From Alteromonas sp. BL110 (GTDB lineage: Bacteria > Pseudomonadota > Gammaproteobacteria > Enterobacterales > Alteromonadaceae): 64,000 nt of DNA. Positions 1 through 8,848 of this stretch are shown in pieces. Under the pieces are notes generated by a model that worked only from the letters and a program-made list of their open reading frames with translations, did no database searches and was not told the DNA's origin. Made by a program: the position numbers and the translations under genes. Numbering within the stretch: the first letter of the stretch is position 1; each line of letters opens with the position of its first letter. Location of the stretch: positions 2,790,001 to 2,854,000 of the forward strand of contig NZ_CP031967.1 in the NCBI RefSeq assembly GCF_003443615.1. The letters run 5' to 3'.

Positions 1-65
1 TTCCGTTGTACGCGTAAAATGCCCGCCAATATTGAATGTACAGTTATGTAGAGTGTGATTAACAA

Positions 66-1265
66 ATGAAAGATTGGCAAACAGCGCTAGCTGAGATTAA
101 ACGGGGTGTAGATGAAATACTTCCCGAAGAGGATTTAATTGAAAAACTAAAATCCGGCAAAACCCTAACCATTAAAGCGGGTTTTGATCCAACTGCGCCT
201 GATCTACATCTTGGTCACACTGTGTTGATCAACAAGTTGCGTACATTCCAGCAACTAGGCCACAAAGTTGTTTTTCTTATTGGTGATTTTACTGGCCTAA
301 TTGGCGATCCTACAGGTAAAAATGTCACACGCAAGCCTTTAAGTAAAGATCAGGTATTAGAAAACGCTAAAACGTATCAAGAACAAGTGTTCAAGATCCT
401 TGATGAAGAGAAAACAGAAATACGTTTCAATTCAGAATGGATGGACGAGCTTGGTGCGGCGGGCATGATCAAACTAGCGGCAAGTCAAACTGTAGCTCGT
501 ATGCTAGAGCGTGATGACTTTAAAAAACGCTATAACAACAACCAGCCTATCGCAATTCATGAGTTCTTATACCCGCTTGTGCAGGGTTGGGACTCTGTAG
601 CCCTTGAGTCGGACGTTGAATTAGGCGGGACTGATCAGCGCTTCAACTTGCTAATGGGCCGTGAGCTTCAAAAAGAGCAGGGACAAAAGCAACAGTCAAT
701 TGTGATGGTTCCACTACTTGAAGGCTTAGACGGCGTTCAGAAGATGTCGAAGTCTTTGAACAACTACATTGGTATCACAGACGCGCCAAACGATATGTTT
801 GGTAAAGTAATGTCTATTTCTGACGATTTGATGTGGCGTTACTATGATCTTATCAGCTTCCGTCCGTTAGAAGAGATAGCAGAGCTTAAAGCGCGCGTTG
901 AAGGTGGCGAAAACCCACGTGATATTAAAATTATGTTGGCGAAAGAAATCATTGCTCGTTTCCACGACGATGCTGCCGCTGAAGGTGCCCACCAAGACTT
1001 TATTCAACGCTTCCAGAAAAACGCTATTCCTGACGATATGCCAGAGCTTGAAATAGCGCTAGGCGAAGAAGGCATCGCTATCGGTAATTTATTAAAAGAA
1101 GCGAAACTTGTTGGCTCAACGTCAGATGCCATGCGCATGATCAAACAAGGCGCTGTTAAAATAAACGGCGATAAAGTAGAAGACACCCGTTTAGTGATGA
1201 CTGAAAAAGGTGAAAACGTGTACCAGGTAGGTAAACGCAAGTTTGCCCGTATCACGCTAGCTTAA
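66..1265 (+). CDS. tyrS: Tyrosyl-tRNA synthetase
   Basis: Charges tRNA-Tyr with tyrosine using ATP, in the cytoplasm. The 399-residue protein has the class I signatures: HLGH at residues 48-51 and KMSKS at 226-230. The Rossmann catalytic core is followed by an S4 RNA-binding domain over roughly the last 65 residues (from about GIAIGNLL to the end). The length fits the approximately 400-residue TyrZ-like subgroup. The ATG at 66 is the first start and has no obvious Shine-Dalgarno sequence. A strong intrinsic terminator follows at once, so the gene is probably transcribed alone. The family assignment is secure. Confidence 0.98.
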   Translation: MKDWQTALAEIKRGVDEILPEEDLIEKLKSGKTLTIKAGFDPTAPDLHLGHTVLINKLRTFQQLGHKVVFLIGDFTGLIGDPTGKNVTRKPLSKDQVLENAKTYQEQVFKILDEEKTEIRFNSEWMDELGAAGMIKLAASQTVARMLERDDFKKRYNNNQPIAIHEFLYPLVQGWDSVALESDVELGGTDQRFNLLMGRELQKEQGQKQQSIVMVPLLEGLDGVQKMSKSLNNYIGITDAPNDMFGKVMSISDDLMWRYYDLISFRPLEEIAELKARVEGGENPRDIKIMLAKEIIARFHDDAAAEGAHQDFIQRFQKNAIPDDMPELEIALGEEGIAIGNLLKEAKLVGSTSDAMRMIKQGAVKINGDKVEDTRLVMTEKGENVYQVGKRKFARITLA

Positions 1266-1288
1266 TGCATCACTAAAACTAGTATTTG

Positions 1289-1319
1289 AAAGCCCGCTTA
1301 TTTAAGCGGGCTTTTTTTT
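1289..1319 (+). terminator. Intrinsic terminator of tyrS
   Basis: A GC-rich stem (AGCCCGCTTA at 1291-1300 pairing with TAAGCGGGCT at 1303-1312) is followed by a run of eight T. It begins 24 bases after the tyrS stop codon. Confidence 0.95.
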
Positions 1320-1600
1320 GTCTAAAAAGCCAGTGTTGAAGCTTGAACGCGTTGTCTATTCAGTCGCGTAGCCATCGTCCACCACTAATACAAAATTGAG
1401 TAATAACCTACTAGGTGAAAATTGGATTACGTTTTTTACTATCTTAAGCTGCTGATTTTATTGGTAATTTATTGTTTTTAATATTTTTTTGAAAAAAATT
1501 GTCAGTTTTTGGTCGCTGTCATCGTCTATAGGGGAAAGATAAACAATAAACCCAACTGTACGATGAGCAGTGAACGCGTTGCAGCCTGGGGGGAACACCA
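1320..1600. other. Intergenic region before the membrane-protein/sigma cluster
   Basis: No gene is visible. The middle (about 1430-1500) is very AT-rich and is the likeliest place for the promoter of the downstream cluster, but no well-spaced -35/-10 pair stands out. The 11-mer TGAACGCGTTG occurs twice, at 1344-1354 and 1571-1581; it contains the palindrome AACGCGTT and may be an operator or chance. Confidence 0.5.
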
Positions 1601-1645
1601 GTGGTACTCAATAATAACGCTTACGCAATGAAAAAGGATAATGTG

Positions 1646-2353
1646 ATGACAACGGTAACTTCAACTCGTGCAACATACCAACAAGCTAATAAAACTCTTC
1701 CGGCAAATGAAGCTTTCACGTGGCTCAAAGAAGGGTGGCAGCTATTTAAAAAAGCGCCTTTCAAACTCTTAGGGCTTTCATTTTTAATGCTACTTACTGC
1801 TGGCCTTATTCAAGCATTGGCTGCACCTATTGGAATAGGCGTATCTAAATGGATGAGCCCGCTTCTTACTACTTTAATGTGGTTGGCCATTGCTAATTTA
1901 GCAGTGAAAGGCAAAGTAAGCTTTTCTGGTGGCACGATGCGTTCGTGGGCAAATGTTGCGCTATGGAGTTTATCTGGGCCGATAATCGCATGGATTCAGT
2001 TTCAGATTGGCGCTATGTTAATGGGGTCAGAGTCAGTGACTGCATTGGTGAATGGTACCATGGTAGATGTACCAGCATGGAAAGTTGGGTTAATGTTGGG
2101 CTCAGTAACACCAATAAGCCTTTTGTTTTTATTTGTACCCTTGCTGCTTATTTTAAAGCAAAGTTCTATAGTGGAAGCGCTTAAAAATAGCGCGACAGCG
2201 TTAGTTAGCGCCTACAAGCCTTTGCTAGTTATTGGCGCCGTTATTTTTCTTACGGTATTCCTTGCACCCTACACATTGGCGTTATCGGGCTTAGTGTTTG
2301 GTCCTATTGTTTCATGCGCTTGCTTTGCTGCTTATCAGCGTTTGTTCCGATAA
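1646..2353 (+). CDS. BPSS1780-like integral membrane protein
   Basis: An inner-membrane protein of unknown role. The segment FTWLKEGWQLFKKAPFKLLG followed by several hydrophobic helices resembles the BPSS1780 family of polytopic membrane proteins. About five to six membrane segments can be seen, with a loop around residues 130-145. The reading frame opens at a GTG at 1601, but the ATG at 1646 is preferred because AAGGAT lies about 8 bases upstream; this gives 235 residues. It lies 69 bases before a sigma-factor gene on the same strand, so cotranscription is likely. No catalytic motif was seen and the function is not known. Confidence 0.75.
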   Translation: MTTVTSTRATYQQANKTLPANEAFTWLKEGWQLFKKAPFKLLGLSFLMLLTAGLIQALAAPIGIGVSKWMSPLLTTLMWLAIANLAVKGKVSFSGGTMRSWANVALWSLSGPIIAWIQFQIGAMLMGSESVTALVNGTMVDVPAWKVGLMLGSVTPISLLFLFVPLLLILKQSSIVEALKNSATALVSAYKPLLVIGAVIFLTVFLAPYTLALSGLVFGPIVSCACFAAYQRLFR

Positions 2354-2422
2354 TCGTCTATTTAGCTAATCTTAACTGCTCGCTTAAAGCGTGGAATTAA
2401 AAATAATAAAAATGGAAATGCA

Positions 2423-2959
2423 GTGAAAGAAACTTTTCAAATAGAAAAACTGCTTAAAGAATACGCGCCGCTTATGGCGCGTATTGCTGCAACGTTTGAA
2501 GCCAATAAATCACTTCAAGATGAGCTTATTCAGGAAATGTCTCTGGCCGTATGGCGTGCTTTTGAAGGTAATTTAAATGTCTCTAGTCATCGTAATAGTG
2601 GCTTTCGCGGCGAGGCGAGCATTAAGACCTTTGTGGCAAAAGTAGCGCACAACAAAGCGGTTGACCACGTTATTAAAGAGCAGCGGCGTCAAGAGTTTAA
2701 CGATAGCGGAGAATATGATCTCTCTAACCCATTAAATACTCACTCATCGCAAGATTCGACGTTACAAGAGAGTGCTATAGATCTTATGACAGGATTACGG
2801 CAGCTTGAAATAAAGTATAGACAGGTACTGGCTTTGCTTCTTGAAGGTTTCAGCCAGCTTGAAATAGCCGATATGTTAGGTATCAGAGAGAATGCTGTCG
2901 CTAAACGCATCAGTCGGGCCCGCCAGCAGCTAACGCTGATAATGGAGCAGCAGCCGTGA
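2423..2959 (+). CDS. RNA polymerase sigma factor, ECF-like sigma-70 family
   Basis: Directs RNA polymerase to a specific promoter set, which cannot be read from this sequence. Region 2 is visible at about residues 30-85 (DELIQEMSLAVWRAFEG to KVAHNKAVDHV) and region 4 at about 120-172, with the helix-turn-helix FSQLEIADMLGIRENAVAKR. The 178-residue length is typical of ECF factors. The start is a GTG at 2423; the ATGs at 2412 and 2418 run straight into a TGA that overlaps this GTG. The gene ends by overlapping the next reading frame, which suggests coupling to a partner protein. The neighbouring membrane protein is the natural candidate anti-sigma factor. Confidence 0.9.
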   Translation: MKETFQIEKLLKEYAPLMARIAATFEANKSLQDELIQEMSLAVWRAFEGNLNVSSHRNSGFRGEASIKTFVAKVAHNKAVDHVIKEQRRQEFNDSGEYDLSNPLNTHSSQDSTLQESAIDLMTGLRQLEIKYRQVLALLLEGFSQLEIADMLGIRENAVAKRISRARQQLTLIMEQQP

Positions 2960-2976
2960 GCGAAGGTAATGTAAAC

Positions 2977-3561
2977 ATGAGCAACAATAATTTAAATATG
3001 AATGAATTCGATAAGCAATTTGCACAGTGGCAAAGTGCTTATAAAGACGCAACGCCGTCAGTGGATACAGATGCACTGATAAAAGAAACCAAAAAGGCTA
3101 GATTTAAACTTAAAGCCAAAGGCGCTTTCGACTTGGTTCTCGGACTAGCGGTTTCGGTGTGGTGTTTAACCTTGGTCTTGTTCGAGCCACTGACTATGTA
3201 TCAACTGTTGCTTTTTTCAGTACTTACGCCTATTCCTTGTGCTTTTGGAACATGGGGTTATTGGGTAAGACAAAAGCAGTGGCGAACCCAAGCTTTAGAT
3301 GTGCAGTCGATGCTGTCTTTTAAACAAACTCAATTAAAGCAGCAATTACACTATTGGAAAGTCAGTCTTTATGGATGCGCGATACTCTGGTGTGGATTGC
3401 TGGCACTCGCTATTTTCAACGTACTGAAGTTCAACGCCTATGCGCTATGGGGTACACAGTTACTCATAAACAGCATCGTTGTTTTTATTGTGTTCCGTCG
3501 ATACAAAAAGCTAGCCGCCGACTTGCCGTCGGCGCTGGCGAAAATAGACGATTTAAAGTAG
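2977..3561 (+). CDS. Membrane protein, putative anti-sigma partner
   Basis: A protein of about 194 residues with a hydrophilic, charged N-terminal region of about 50 residues, then roughly four hydrophobic helices in two pairs (around DLVLGLAVSVWCLTLVLF and VSLYGCAILWCGLLALAIF). A GTG at 2956 overlaps the sigma gene, but the ATG at 2977 has GAAGG 10 bases upstream and is preferred. No HxxxCxxC zinc anti-sigma motif was found. The call as a membrane anchor or regulator of the sigma factor rests on gene order and on the soluble N-terminus followed by membrane helices, and is inference. Confidence 0.7.
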   Translation: MSNNNLNMNEFDKQFAQWQSAYKDATPSVDTDALIKETKKARFKLKAKGAFDLVLGLAVSVWCLTLVLFEPLTMYQLLLFSVLTPIPCAFGTWGYWVRQKQWRTQALDVQSMLSFKQTQLKQQLHYWKVSLYGCAILWCGLLALAIFNVLKFNAYALWGTQLLINSIVVFIVFRRYKKLAADLPSALAKIDDLK

Positions 3562-3582
3562 GCAAAGTCTTTGGTTTCAGTC

Positions 3583-3936
3583 TTATAGCTCTAACATAGG
3601 AACGAAGCCCCCATAAATAAGGCGCTTACCGTCAAATGGCATGGGGTTTTCGCTTTCCTGCATTCTGGGGTCTTCCATCACTTTTTGCCATGCGGTATCA
3701 CGTACTTCTTTTGATGGCCAAAACGCAATGGAAAAGACCACGGTTTCATTGTCTTTAGCTTTTACAGCCAAGGGAAAAGACGTTACTTCGCCATCGGGGA
3801 CGTCGTCTCCCCAAGCTTCAAGAATTTTAGTGGCGCCATACTCTTTAAAAATATCGCCGGTGAGTTTGGCATGTTCAATGTATAACGCTTTATTTTCTGT
3901 GGGAACGGCTACTGCAAAGGCATCGATATATGACAT
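3583..3936 (-). CDS. DUF1428 family protein (YbaA-like)
   Basis: A 117-residue dimeric alpha-beta barrel type protein. The N-terminus (MSYIDAFAVAVPTENKALY) and the C-terminal MPFDGKRLIYGGFVPML are hallmarks of the DUF1428/YbaA family, small cytoplasmic proteins of unknown function related to antibiotic-biosynthesis-monooxygenase folds. The length matches the family. It converges on the sigma/membrane protein pair, with only 21 bases between stop codons and no visible terminator. It appears to be a single-gene unit. Confidence 0.9.
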   Translation of the reverse strand: MSYIDAFAVAVPTENKALYIEHAKLTGDIFKEYGATKILEAWGDDVPDGEVTSFPLAVKAKDNETVVFSIAFWPSKEVRDTAWQKVMEDPRMQESENPMPFDGKRLIYGGFVPMLEL

Positions 3937-4034
3937 GAGGTGGCTCCGTCAGTGATTAGAATACTAACATAGCTCAAATAATGAACAGTGTACAATGGTG
4001 AAAACGGCAGATTTACCGAAAAAATTCACTAAGA

Positions 4035-5375
4035 CTAACGCTCTGCGATTTTAGCCCACTGATATAAACCGTGCAGTGCTATTCTTCTCGCTCTTGAAAA
4101 TGGGTATGTTTTGAGTGGTGATTGATAAAGGGGAAGAGATAAATCTACGTCGCCCGTACCCATTATTCGCTGCGCGAGGCGCTGCCCGGCAAAAGCGGCA
4201 AAAGAAACGCCCGAGCCACAGTAACCCATGGCATAGCCTATAGCAGAATCAGTACTGTGTGCATTGTCGACAAAAATACGTGGCATGCTATCTAGCGACA
4301 CGCTCACCCAACCGCTCCAGAAATAGTCCATGGCGATACCTTTAAGTGCTGGAAAGCTTTTTACCATAGCGTTATAAAGTCGCTGCTTCTCTTTAGCGTT
4401 ATCCGCATCTTTGCCTTTTACTGCCCCGCGACCGCCAAATAACAATCGACCATCTGGCAATACCCGATAGTAGTATTTCATTATCCGCGTATCCATAAAA
4501 CTCATGGGTGCGGTTAATCCGGTCAAAGCGCGTTGTTCATTGTTTAAAGGAGCGGTAACGAAGATACTCGACTGTACAGGAAACTGCTTATTATCTACGC
4601 TCTCCTGAAAGTGTTTAGGGGTATAGGCGTTAGTAGCAATGAGTATATGCTTTGCTGATACTGAACCGCTTGGCGTGGTGACAAGGAACCCAGCTTTCTG
4701 CTTTTCAATGTGAATGGCTGGCGAGTCGTAAAAAAGTGTGGCGCCAAGTTTTTTAGCTACTTTTGCATATTCACTCGCCAGTTTTAAAGGGTGTAAACAT
4801 GCGCCTTCAAGCTCAACGCCGCCGTAAGCGCCTTCAATACCAAAGCGCGCGGAGAGGACTTCAGTGGTTAAGGTCGCACTTGGTACATTGAAGTTTGACG
4901 CAAGATGCTTAGCAGTGGCATAGAGCTGCTTGGCTTGCTTAGTATTATGGGCCAATTTTAAATAAGGCCCTTTTACTAAATCGACTTGCATATCGAAGTC
5001 TACAATACGCTTTTTAAGCAAATCTACGGCACTATCAAACTCGCCCTGCATACCCGTTGCTACAGTATGACCCCACTTATCTTCTATAGCGTTTAATGAC
5101 AGTCTGCCGCTACCAGAAAGGATAAAACCGCCATTGCGGCCTGCACAGCCGAAACCGAGTGAATTTGCATCAAGTAGCGTAACCTCCTGTTTAGCTTGAG
5201 CAAGTGTGATGGCAGCAGACAGACCGGTATAGCCTCCGCCGACTACGAGATATTCGGTATTTAACTTTTTGTTTAAGGGCGGCAGCGTTGGTATTTTATG
5301 CGTAGCATGCCAGTAGCTTTTTGGCGCGGGCAGCATTGACGAAACGCCGGGTGAAATAAGAGGGTCGTAGATCAT
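4035..5375 (-). CDS. FAD-dependent amine oxidase (gamma-glutamylputrescine oxidase-like)
   Basis: A 446-residue flavoprotein of the DAO family. The dinucleotide-binding motif VVGGGYTGLSAAITLAQ lies at about residues 44-60, followed by LLDANSLGFGCAGRNGGF, the usual FAD-binding segment of PuuB/OrdL-type oxidases. The C-terminal part holds YAMGYCGSGVSFAAFAGQRLA, matching the second flavin-contact region. Such enzymes oxidise gamma-glutamylputrescine or related amines or amino acids to aldehydes, with release of hydrogen peroxide and ammonia. The exact substrate is not fixed; no other puu genes are nearby. The downstream gene order on this strand gives no further hint. Confidence 0.88.
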   Translation of the reverse strand: MIYDPLISPGVSSMLPAPKSYWHATHKIPTLPPLNKKLNTEYLVVGGGYTGLSAAITLAQAKQEVTLLDANSLGFGCAGRNGGFILSGSGRLSLNAIEDKWGHTVATGMQGEFDSAVDLLKKRIVDFDMQVDLVKGPYLKLAHNTKQAKQLYATAKHLASNFNVPSATLTTEVLSARFGIEGAYGGVELEGACLHPLKLASEYAKVAKKLGATLFYDSPAIHIEKQKAGFLVTTPSGSVSAKHILIATNAYTPKHFQESVDNKQFPVQSSIFVTAPLNNEQRALTGLTAPMSFMDTRIMKYYYRVLPDGRLLFGGRGAVKGKDADNAKEKQRLYNAMVKSFPALKGIAMDYFWSGWVSVSLDSMPRIFVDNAHSTDSAIGYAMGYCGSGVSFAAFAGQRLAQRIMGTGDVDLSLPLYQSPLKTYPFSRARRIALHGLYQWAKIAER

Positions 5376-5414
5376 AGAATAAGATGGCTGTGAACGTTTA
5401 CGTCATGTTAGGCA

Positions 5415-6011
5415 TTAAAATTGTAGTAGCATTTCCGCGCCTTCACATTCACAGTAGCCCTCGCAAACGGGACAATCATAGCCCTCGTGAATAGAAGCGT
5501 AGCGCCACTTGTTGGCGTGTTTCTTTATCAATTGGCCACCGTTTTTGGTGAAGTATTTAAATGCACTATTGCCTGGGCTTGCCAACCAAATATGCGCTAA
5601 ACCCGCTTCAGCACCTTGGATTCTTGCACATTCTATAGACTTGCTTAATAGCGTACTGCCAATTCCATAGCCCTGCATAGCGGGCTCCACAGTATTGCAT
5701 TTGAAATAGCACACCGTATTTGAATCGACCGGCCATAGCGAAGGGCTGCACCATTCATCTACTTTCCATTGGGTATGTGCAAAGGTTAGCCTGAAACCTA
5801 CTACCTTATTTCTGTATAGCGCTACCCAGCTTGCGTTAATGTCACCAACAAAGCTTTTAGCATAGTAGTCAGCGAGCAATTCGTTACTTAAGTAGTTGTC
5901 ACCATGTACATCGTTACCAAGAGAAATCACGCCTGCAAAAAACTCAGGCGCTAACTGTTCGTACGTTATATTGCTTTGAACTAAGTGGTTCATGTTAGTG
6001 GTTGGCGTCAT
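5415..6011 (-). CDS. GNAT N-acetyltransferase with C-terminal Cys cluster
   Basis: A 198-residue protein. The acetyl-CoA-binding core is visible around residues 105-155: EPAMQGYGIGSTLLSKSIECAR resembles the R/Q-x-x-G-x-G/A motif A of GNAT enzymes, and NSAFKYFTKNGGQ resembles the following strand and helix. Unusually, the C-terminus carries DCPVCEGYCECEGAEM, a C-x2-C-x3-C-x-C cluster that could bind a metal. Its ATG overlaps the stop of the upstream DUF2721 gene (ATGA), so the two are translationally coupled. The acetyl acceptor is unknown. Confidence 0.82.
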   Translation of the reverse strand: MTPTTNMNHLVQSNITYEQLAPEFFAGVISLGNDVHGDNYLSNELLADYYAKSFVGDINASWVALYRNKVVGFRLTFAHTQWKVDEWCSPSLWPVDSNTVCYFKCNTVEPAMQGYGIGSTLLSKSIECARIQGAEAGLAHIWLASPGNSAFKYFTKNGGQLIKKHANKWRYASIHEGYDCPVCEGYCECEGAEMLLQF

Positions 6012-6424
6012 GTTTTTTCTTTATGGGGGGCGTTTTTCATACCGTCAAGGTGAACATCTAATGCTTCTACAGAAATCAGAATTTCTCTTACCGACATCCA
6101 CAATGAATACAACAATGACACTAAACTTGCCGCGAAAACCCAGTTTCCCACTTGTTGATAGGTGAGATAAATGGCCAACATGGATACCACACAAAGAAAA
6201 AAACTGCCCACACCCGCTATTTGCATACGTTTTATAAGCTGAATGCGCAATCGAAGGTTTTTTATCTGCGCTTGGGTATTGTCATCTTTTTCTTCTTTTG
6301 AAAAGTTTCGGATGATAGTCGCCAGCGTTAAAAAGCGATTGGTATAGGCTAGAAGCAATAAAGAAATTGCCGGAAATAACATAGCCGGAGTAGCAATATC
6401 TATTTTCATAGGGGTTTCATGCAA
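6008..6424 (-). CDS. DUF2721 family membrane protein
   Basis: A 138-residue membrane protein. The N-terminal ATPAMLFPAISLLLLAYTNRF, a charged middle (RIQLIKRMQIAGVGSFF) and two further hydrophobic helices fit the DUF2721 family, small three-helix inner-membrane proteins of unknown function. It is the first gene of a two-gene unit and overlaps the GNAT gene by four bases. The frame could also start at the internal ATG five codons later (MKIDIATPAM), which is closer to the family's usual N-terminus. Confidence 0.82.
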   Translation of the reverse strand: MHETPMKIDIATPAMLFPAISLLLLAYTNRFLTLATIIRNFSKEEKDDNTQAQIKNLRLRIQLIKRMQIAGVGSFFLCVVSMLAIYLTYQQVGNWVFAASLVSLLYSLWMSVREILISVEALDVHLDGMKNAPHKEKT

Positions 6425-6530
6425 TCGTGGAATACAAAGAGTGTATCACAGGGGATAAGTTACACACAGTTATCGGCTAAGAGGTTGGTTTATAAAAACA
6501 TTGTGTGGTTCTTAGAGCTGAGCAACTAGA

Positions 6531-6935
6531 CTACATCCTATCTACTGTCATGCCTGCAGCGCTCCAGCCTAACATGTCGCCTTCTAAATGCATGACTTCA
6601 GAGAAGTCGAGTTCTTCCAACACTTTCATGGCGAGTTTAGCTCTTCTGCCAGAACGGCAATAAATAATGATAGGCTTGTTTTTATGATCTTCTAACTCGC
6701 TAAGATATTCATTAATGTTTTCATGGGGCATATTCACCGCGCCAGGAATGTGACCATCGGCAAATTCTTCAGGTGAGCGAACATCAATAAGCAGCCAGTC
6801 GTTGTTAGCGACTCGTTCAATAAGATAAGGAGAAGCGGCAACAGAAGCTTGTGCCGTCGCTTTCGCTGTGCACTGAAGCGAAACAAATAATGCAACACTA
6901 ACAACAACTAGAAAACCCGCAACAACAATCCGCAT
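6531..6935 (-). CDS. Exported single-domain rhodanese-like protein
   Basis: A 134-residue protein with an N-terminal hydrophobic segment (residues 1-25, VVAGFLVVVSVALFVSL) that acts as a signal peptide or anchor, followed by one rhodanese domain. The catalytic loop is visible as YCRSGRRA, with Cys at the expected place, and WLLIDVRSPEEFADGHIPGAVN is the conserved front half of the fold. Rhodaneses transfer sulfane sulfur to thiophilic acceptors; a periplasmic location suggests a role in thiol or sulfur handling. It lies 59 bases downstream of btuF and may be the last gene of that unit. Confidence 0.9.
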   Translation of the reverse strand: MRIVVAGFLVVVSVALFVSLQCTAKATAQASVAASPYLIERVANNDWLLIDVRSPEEFADGHIPGAVNMPHENINEYLSELEDHKNKPIIIYCRSGRRAKLAMKVLEELDFSEVMHLEGDMLGWSAAGMTVDRM

Positions 6936-6994
6936 GAAAAGATGCTCTTACCTTCTTACTGATATTTTAGACTTAAGTATAACGCTTATGCGTT

Positions 6995-7903
6995 TTATTT
7001 AATACCTTCACATAATGATTTTAGTTCATTTATTAATCGTAGTGAAAAGCGGCTAGTAACATCCGGGTCGACCACAATAAGTGGTGCATCAAGAAACCCG
7101 CGATGAGCGCGCCAGAATACTTCTAACTCTTCGTGTGAACTTTTGGAGGCGGCTATGAGTGCATGGGGTTGACGAACTAGCACGTCTTTAACAGCTACTT
7201 GAGGGTAATCTATCGGGCTATCGTGAAATAGCGTTTGTGCGCCACAAACATTTAACAGTTTATTCCCCCATGCGTTAGGGCCAATAGTCATAAGGGGCGC
7301 CGTCCATGAATAGTAAAACACCGGTATACGTGGCTCAGTATCGTATTTTTGCCTTAGGTTTTTTAACCCGCTGAGAAAATCGTTGGTGAGCTGAGTGGCT
7401 TTTTTTTGCGTGTTTGTAAGTGCTCCTAGCCTTTTTATTTCACTAGCAATATCTGTGATATTTCCAACCTTGCTGGTAAATACATTAAGCCCCATTGAAG
7501 AAAGTTTATGTATATCCTGAGGTTTGTTGCCGCCATCCCAAGCAAGTATTAAATCTGGTTCTAACGCCACTATTGCCGCAATGTCAGCACCTTGAAAATC
7601 GGCTACCCGTTGGATATTTTTCGCTGCTTCTGGATAGTCACTGTAGTCGCTTACACCTACAAGGTATGAACCTAAACCTAAACTAAATACCCACTCTGTA
7701 AGGTGTGGTGCTAGGCTAACTATTTTTAAGTTGGTAGTGTTCGCCTTTAAATGAGTTGTTGAACCGATAGACGGAAGTTGCTTTTCATCGGCAATGAGTT
7801 TGGGCTCAACGGTAGGTTCTGCCACTATGTTTGCATGGGCAAAAAGAGAGGGTGTCCAAAGTAGTATAAAAGAAAAAGTGCTTATTACGCGTAGTGTTTT
7901 CAT
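6995..7903 (-). CDS. btuF: Periplasmic cobalamin-binding protein (BtuF-like)
   Basis: The substrate-binding component of a corrinoid ABC transporter. The 302-residue protein has a signal peptide (cleavage near SLFAHA) and the two-lobed type III binding-protein fold: IVSLAPHLTEWVFSLGLG with VGVSDYSDYPEAA in the first lobe and PDLILAWDGG in the bridging region, all typical of BtuF. Its start overlaps the stop of the cbiB-like gene by four bases, which supports a corrinoid substrate. No BtuC or BtuD gene is in this window, so the permease must be elsewhere. A haem or siderophore substrate is a less likely alternative. Confidence 0.88.
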   Translation of the reverse strand: MKTLRVISTFSFILLWTPSLFAHANIVAEPTVEPKLIADEKQLPSIGSTTHLKANTTNLKIVSLAPHLTEWVFSLGLGSYLVGVSDYSDYPEAAKNIQRVADFQGADIAAIVALEPDLILAWDGGNKPQDIHKLSSMGLNVFTSKVGNITDIASEIKRLGALTNTQKKATQLTNDFLSGLKNLRQKYDTEPRIPVFYYSWTAPLMTIGPNAWGNKLLNVCGAQTLFHDSPIDYPQVAVKDVLVRQPHALIAASKSSHEELEVFWRAHRGFLDAPLIVVDPDVTSRFSLRLINELKSLCEGIK

Positions 7904-8847
7904 AGAGCAACGGCCATGGCTAATAGGGTTAATGATGCAAATGCACTCGTTGCTATCATAGCCAAGGTAATCGTGCTTTTAGCTTTTAACATGTGAGAAT
8001 ACTTGACTTCATTTACGCCTCCTACGCGGGCATATCGAATTTTCTTATTGGCGTAAATCGCCGGGCCACCCAATTTTACACCTAGTACACCACCCATAAG
8101 TGCCAGAAGTAGTGACGTTTTATCTTTTACTGATGCGCGTTTTATAGCACTAATGCCTTTTACGGGGTGGCTAATTAGCAGGGTTATCAAGCCGCCAATG
8201 GCTGCTGGTGGAAGAGTAAGCCAATAAACCAGCTTGCGAACTGGTTTTGCAAAAAATGCCATTGAAGGAGTGCGGTAGTGCCATTGCCACGATGTAAGCA
8301 AAAGTAACCGATAGATCAATGCACCTATTGGCCCTGCAACCACAAAGTAAAAAATAACCCCGCAATACAGGTAAAGAAATTTAAGCCAAAGCGACTCAAT
8401 CGCGGCTTTAGCAATGCCAATATCTGTCAGTGAGTTACATTGTCGTGCGGTAATGGTCTGAACCATTTCCCGAGCGAGAGACTTTTTGTTTCTGCCAACA
8501 CTTGCCAGCACTTTTTTATACTGCTGACGTTGGTAGCCAAAATCGAGCAGCGAGACAAGAATAATAGCTTCAAAGAAAACGGGGTACTGAGCCATATATA
8601 CTAAAATGGCGATACAAACTACTAACGGCGCAAGTAATACTAGTGCTGCTAACGAACCCGAAATGTAGTGCTGAGATGGACCGAAGTCTCGAGATGGCAC
8701 TACCTTACGCCCCATTTGCAAAACGAGGTAGCGCATAAGTGTTAGGGGATGCGTACTTTGGGGCCATCGCCATAAGGCATCTACGGCGATAGCCAGCCAA
8801 AGTACTAATAGCGACTGATATTGCGGGTCGCTAATCACCTCTGTCAT
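7900..8847 (-). CDS. cbiB: CobD/CbiB-like cobalamin biosynthesis membrane protein
   Basis: CbiB/CobD attaches the aminopropanol arm to adenosylcobyric acid, giving adenosylcobinamide. The 315-residue product is strongly hydrophobic with several membrane helices. Conserved family features include DALWRWPQSTHPLTLM near the N-terminus (family D-x-x-x-G-x-P-x-x-x-HP) and the C-terminal KLGGPAIYANKKIRYARVGG. The fit is weaker than for a canonical CbiB: the N-terminal motif is degenerate. The ATG lies one base after the mtnN stop, and the gene overlaps btuF, so mtnN, cbiB and btuF form a tight operon. Because no other cob genes are visible, it probably acts in corrinoid salvage. Confidence 0.8.
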   Translation of the reverse strand: MTEVISDPQYQSLLVLWLAIAVDALWRWPQSTHPLTLMRYLVLQMGRKVVPSRDFGPSQHYISGSLAALVLLAPLVVCIAILVYMAQYPVFFEAIILVSLLDFGYQRQQYKKVLASVGRNKKSLAREMVQTITARQCNSLTDIGIAKAAIESLWLKFLYLYCGVIFYFVVAGPIGALIYRLLLLTSWQWHYRTPSMAFFAKPVRKLVYWLTLPPAAIGGLITLLISHPVKGISAIKRASVKDKTSLLLALMGGVLGVKLGGPAIYANKKIRYARVGGVNEVKYSHMLKAKSTITLAMIATSAFASLTLLAMAVAL

Positions 8848-8848
8848 A

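Noticed and set aside
1..65. A possible partial gene at the left edge
   Set aside because: The 65 bases before tyrS show no clear reading frame or motif; treated as a promoter region only.
4264..4273. TTGTCGACAA in the FAD oxidase gene as a GntR operator
   Set aside because: It is inside a coding sequence far from the prp genes and fits codon use there; likely chance.
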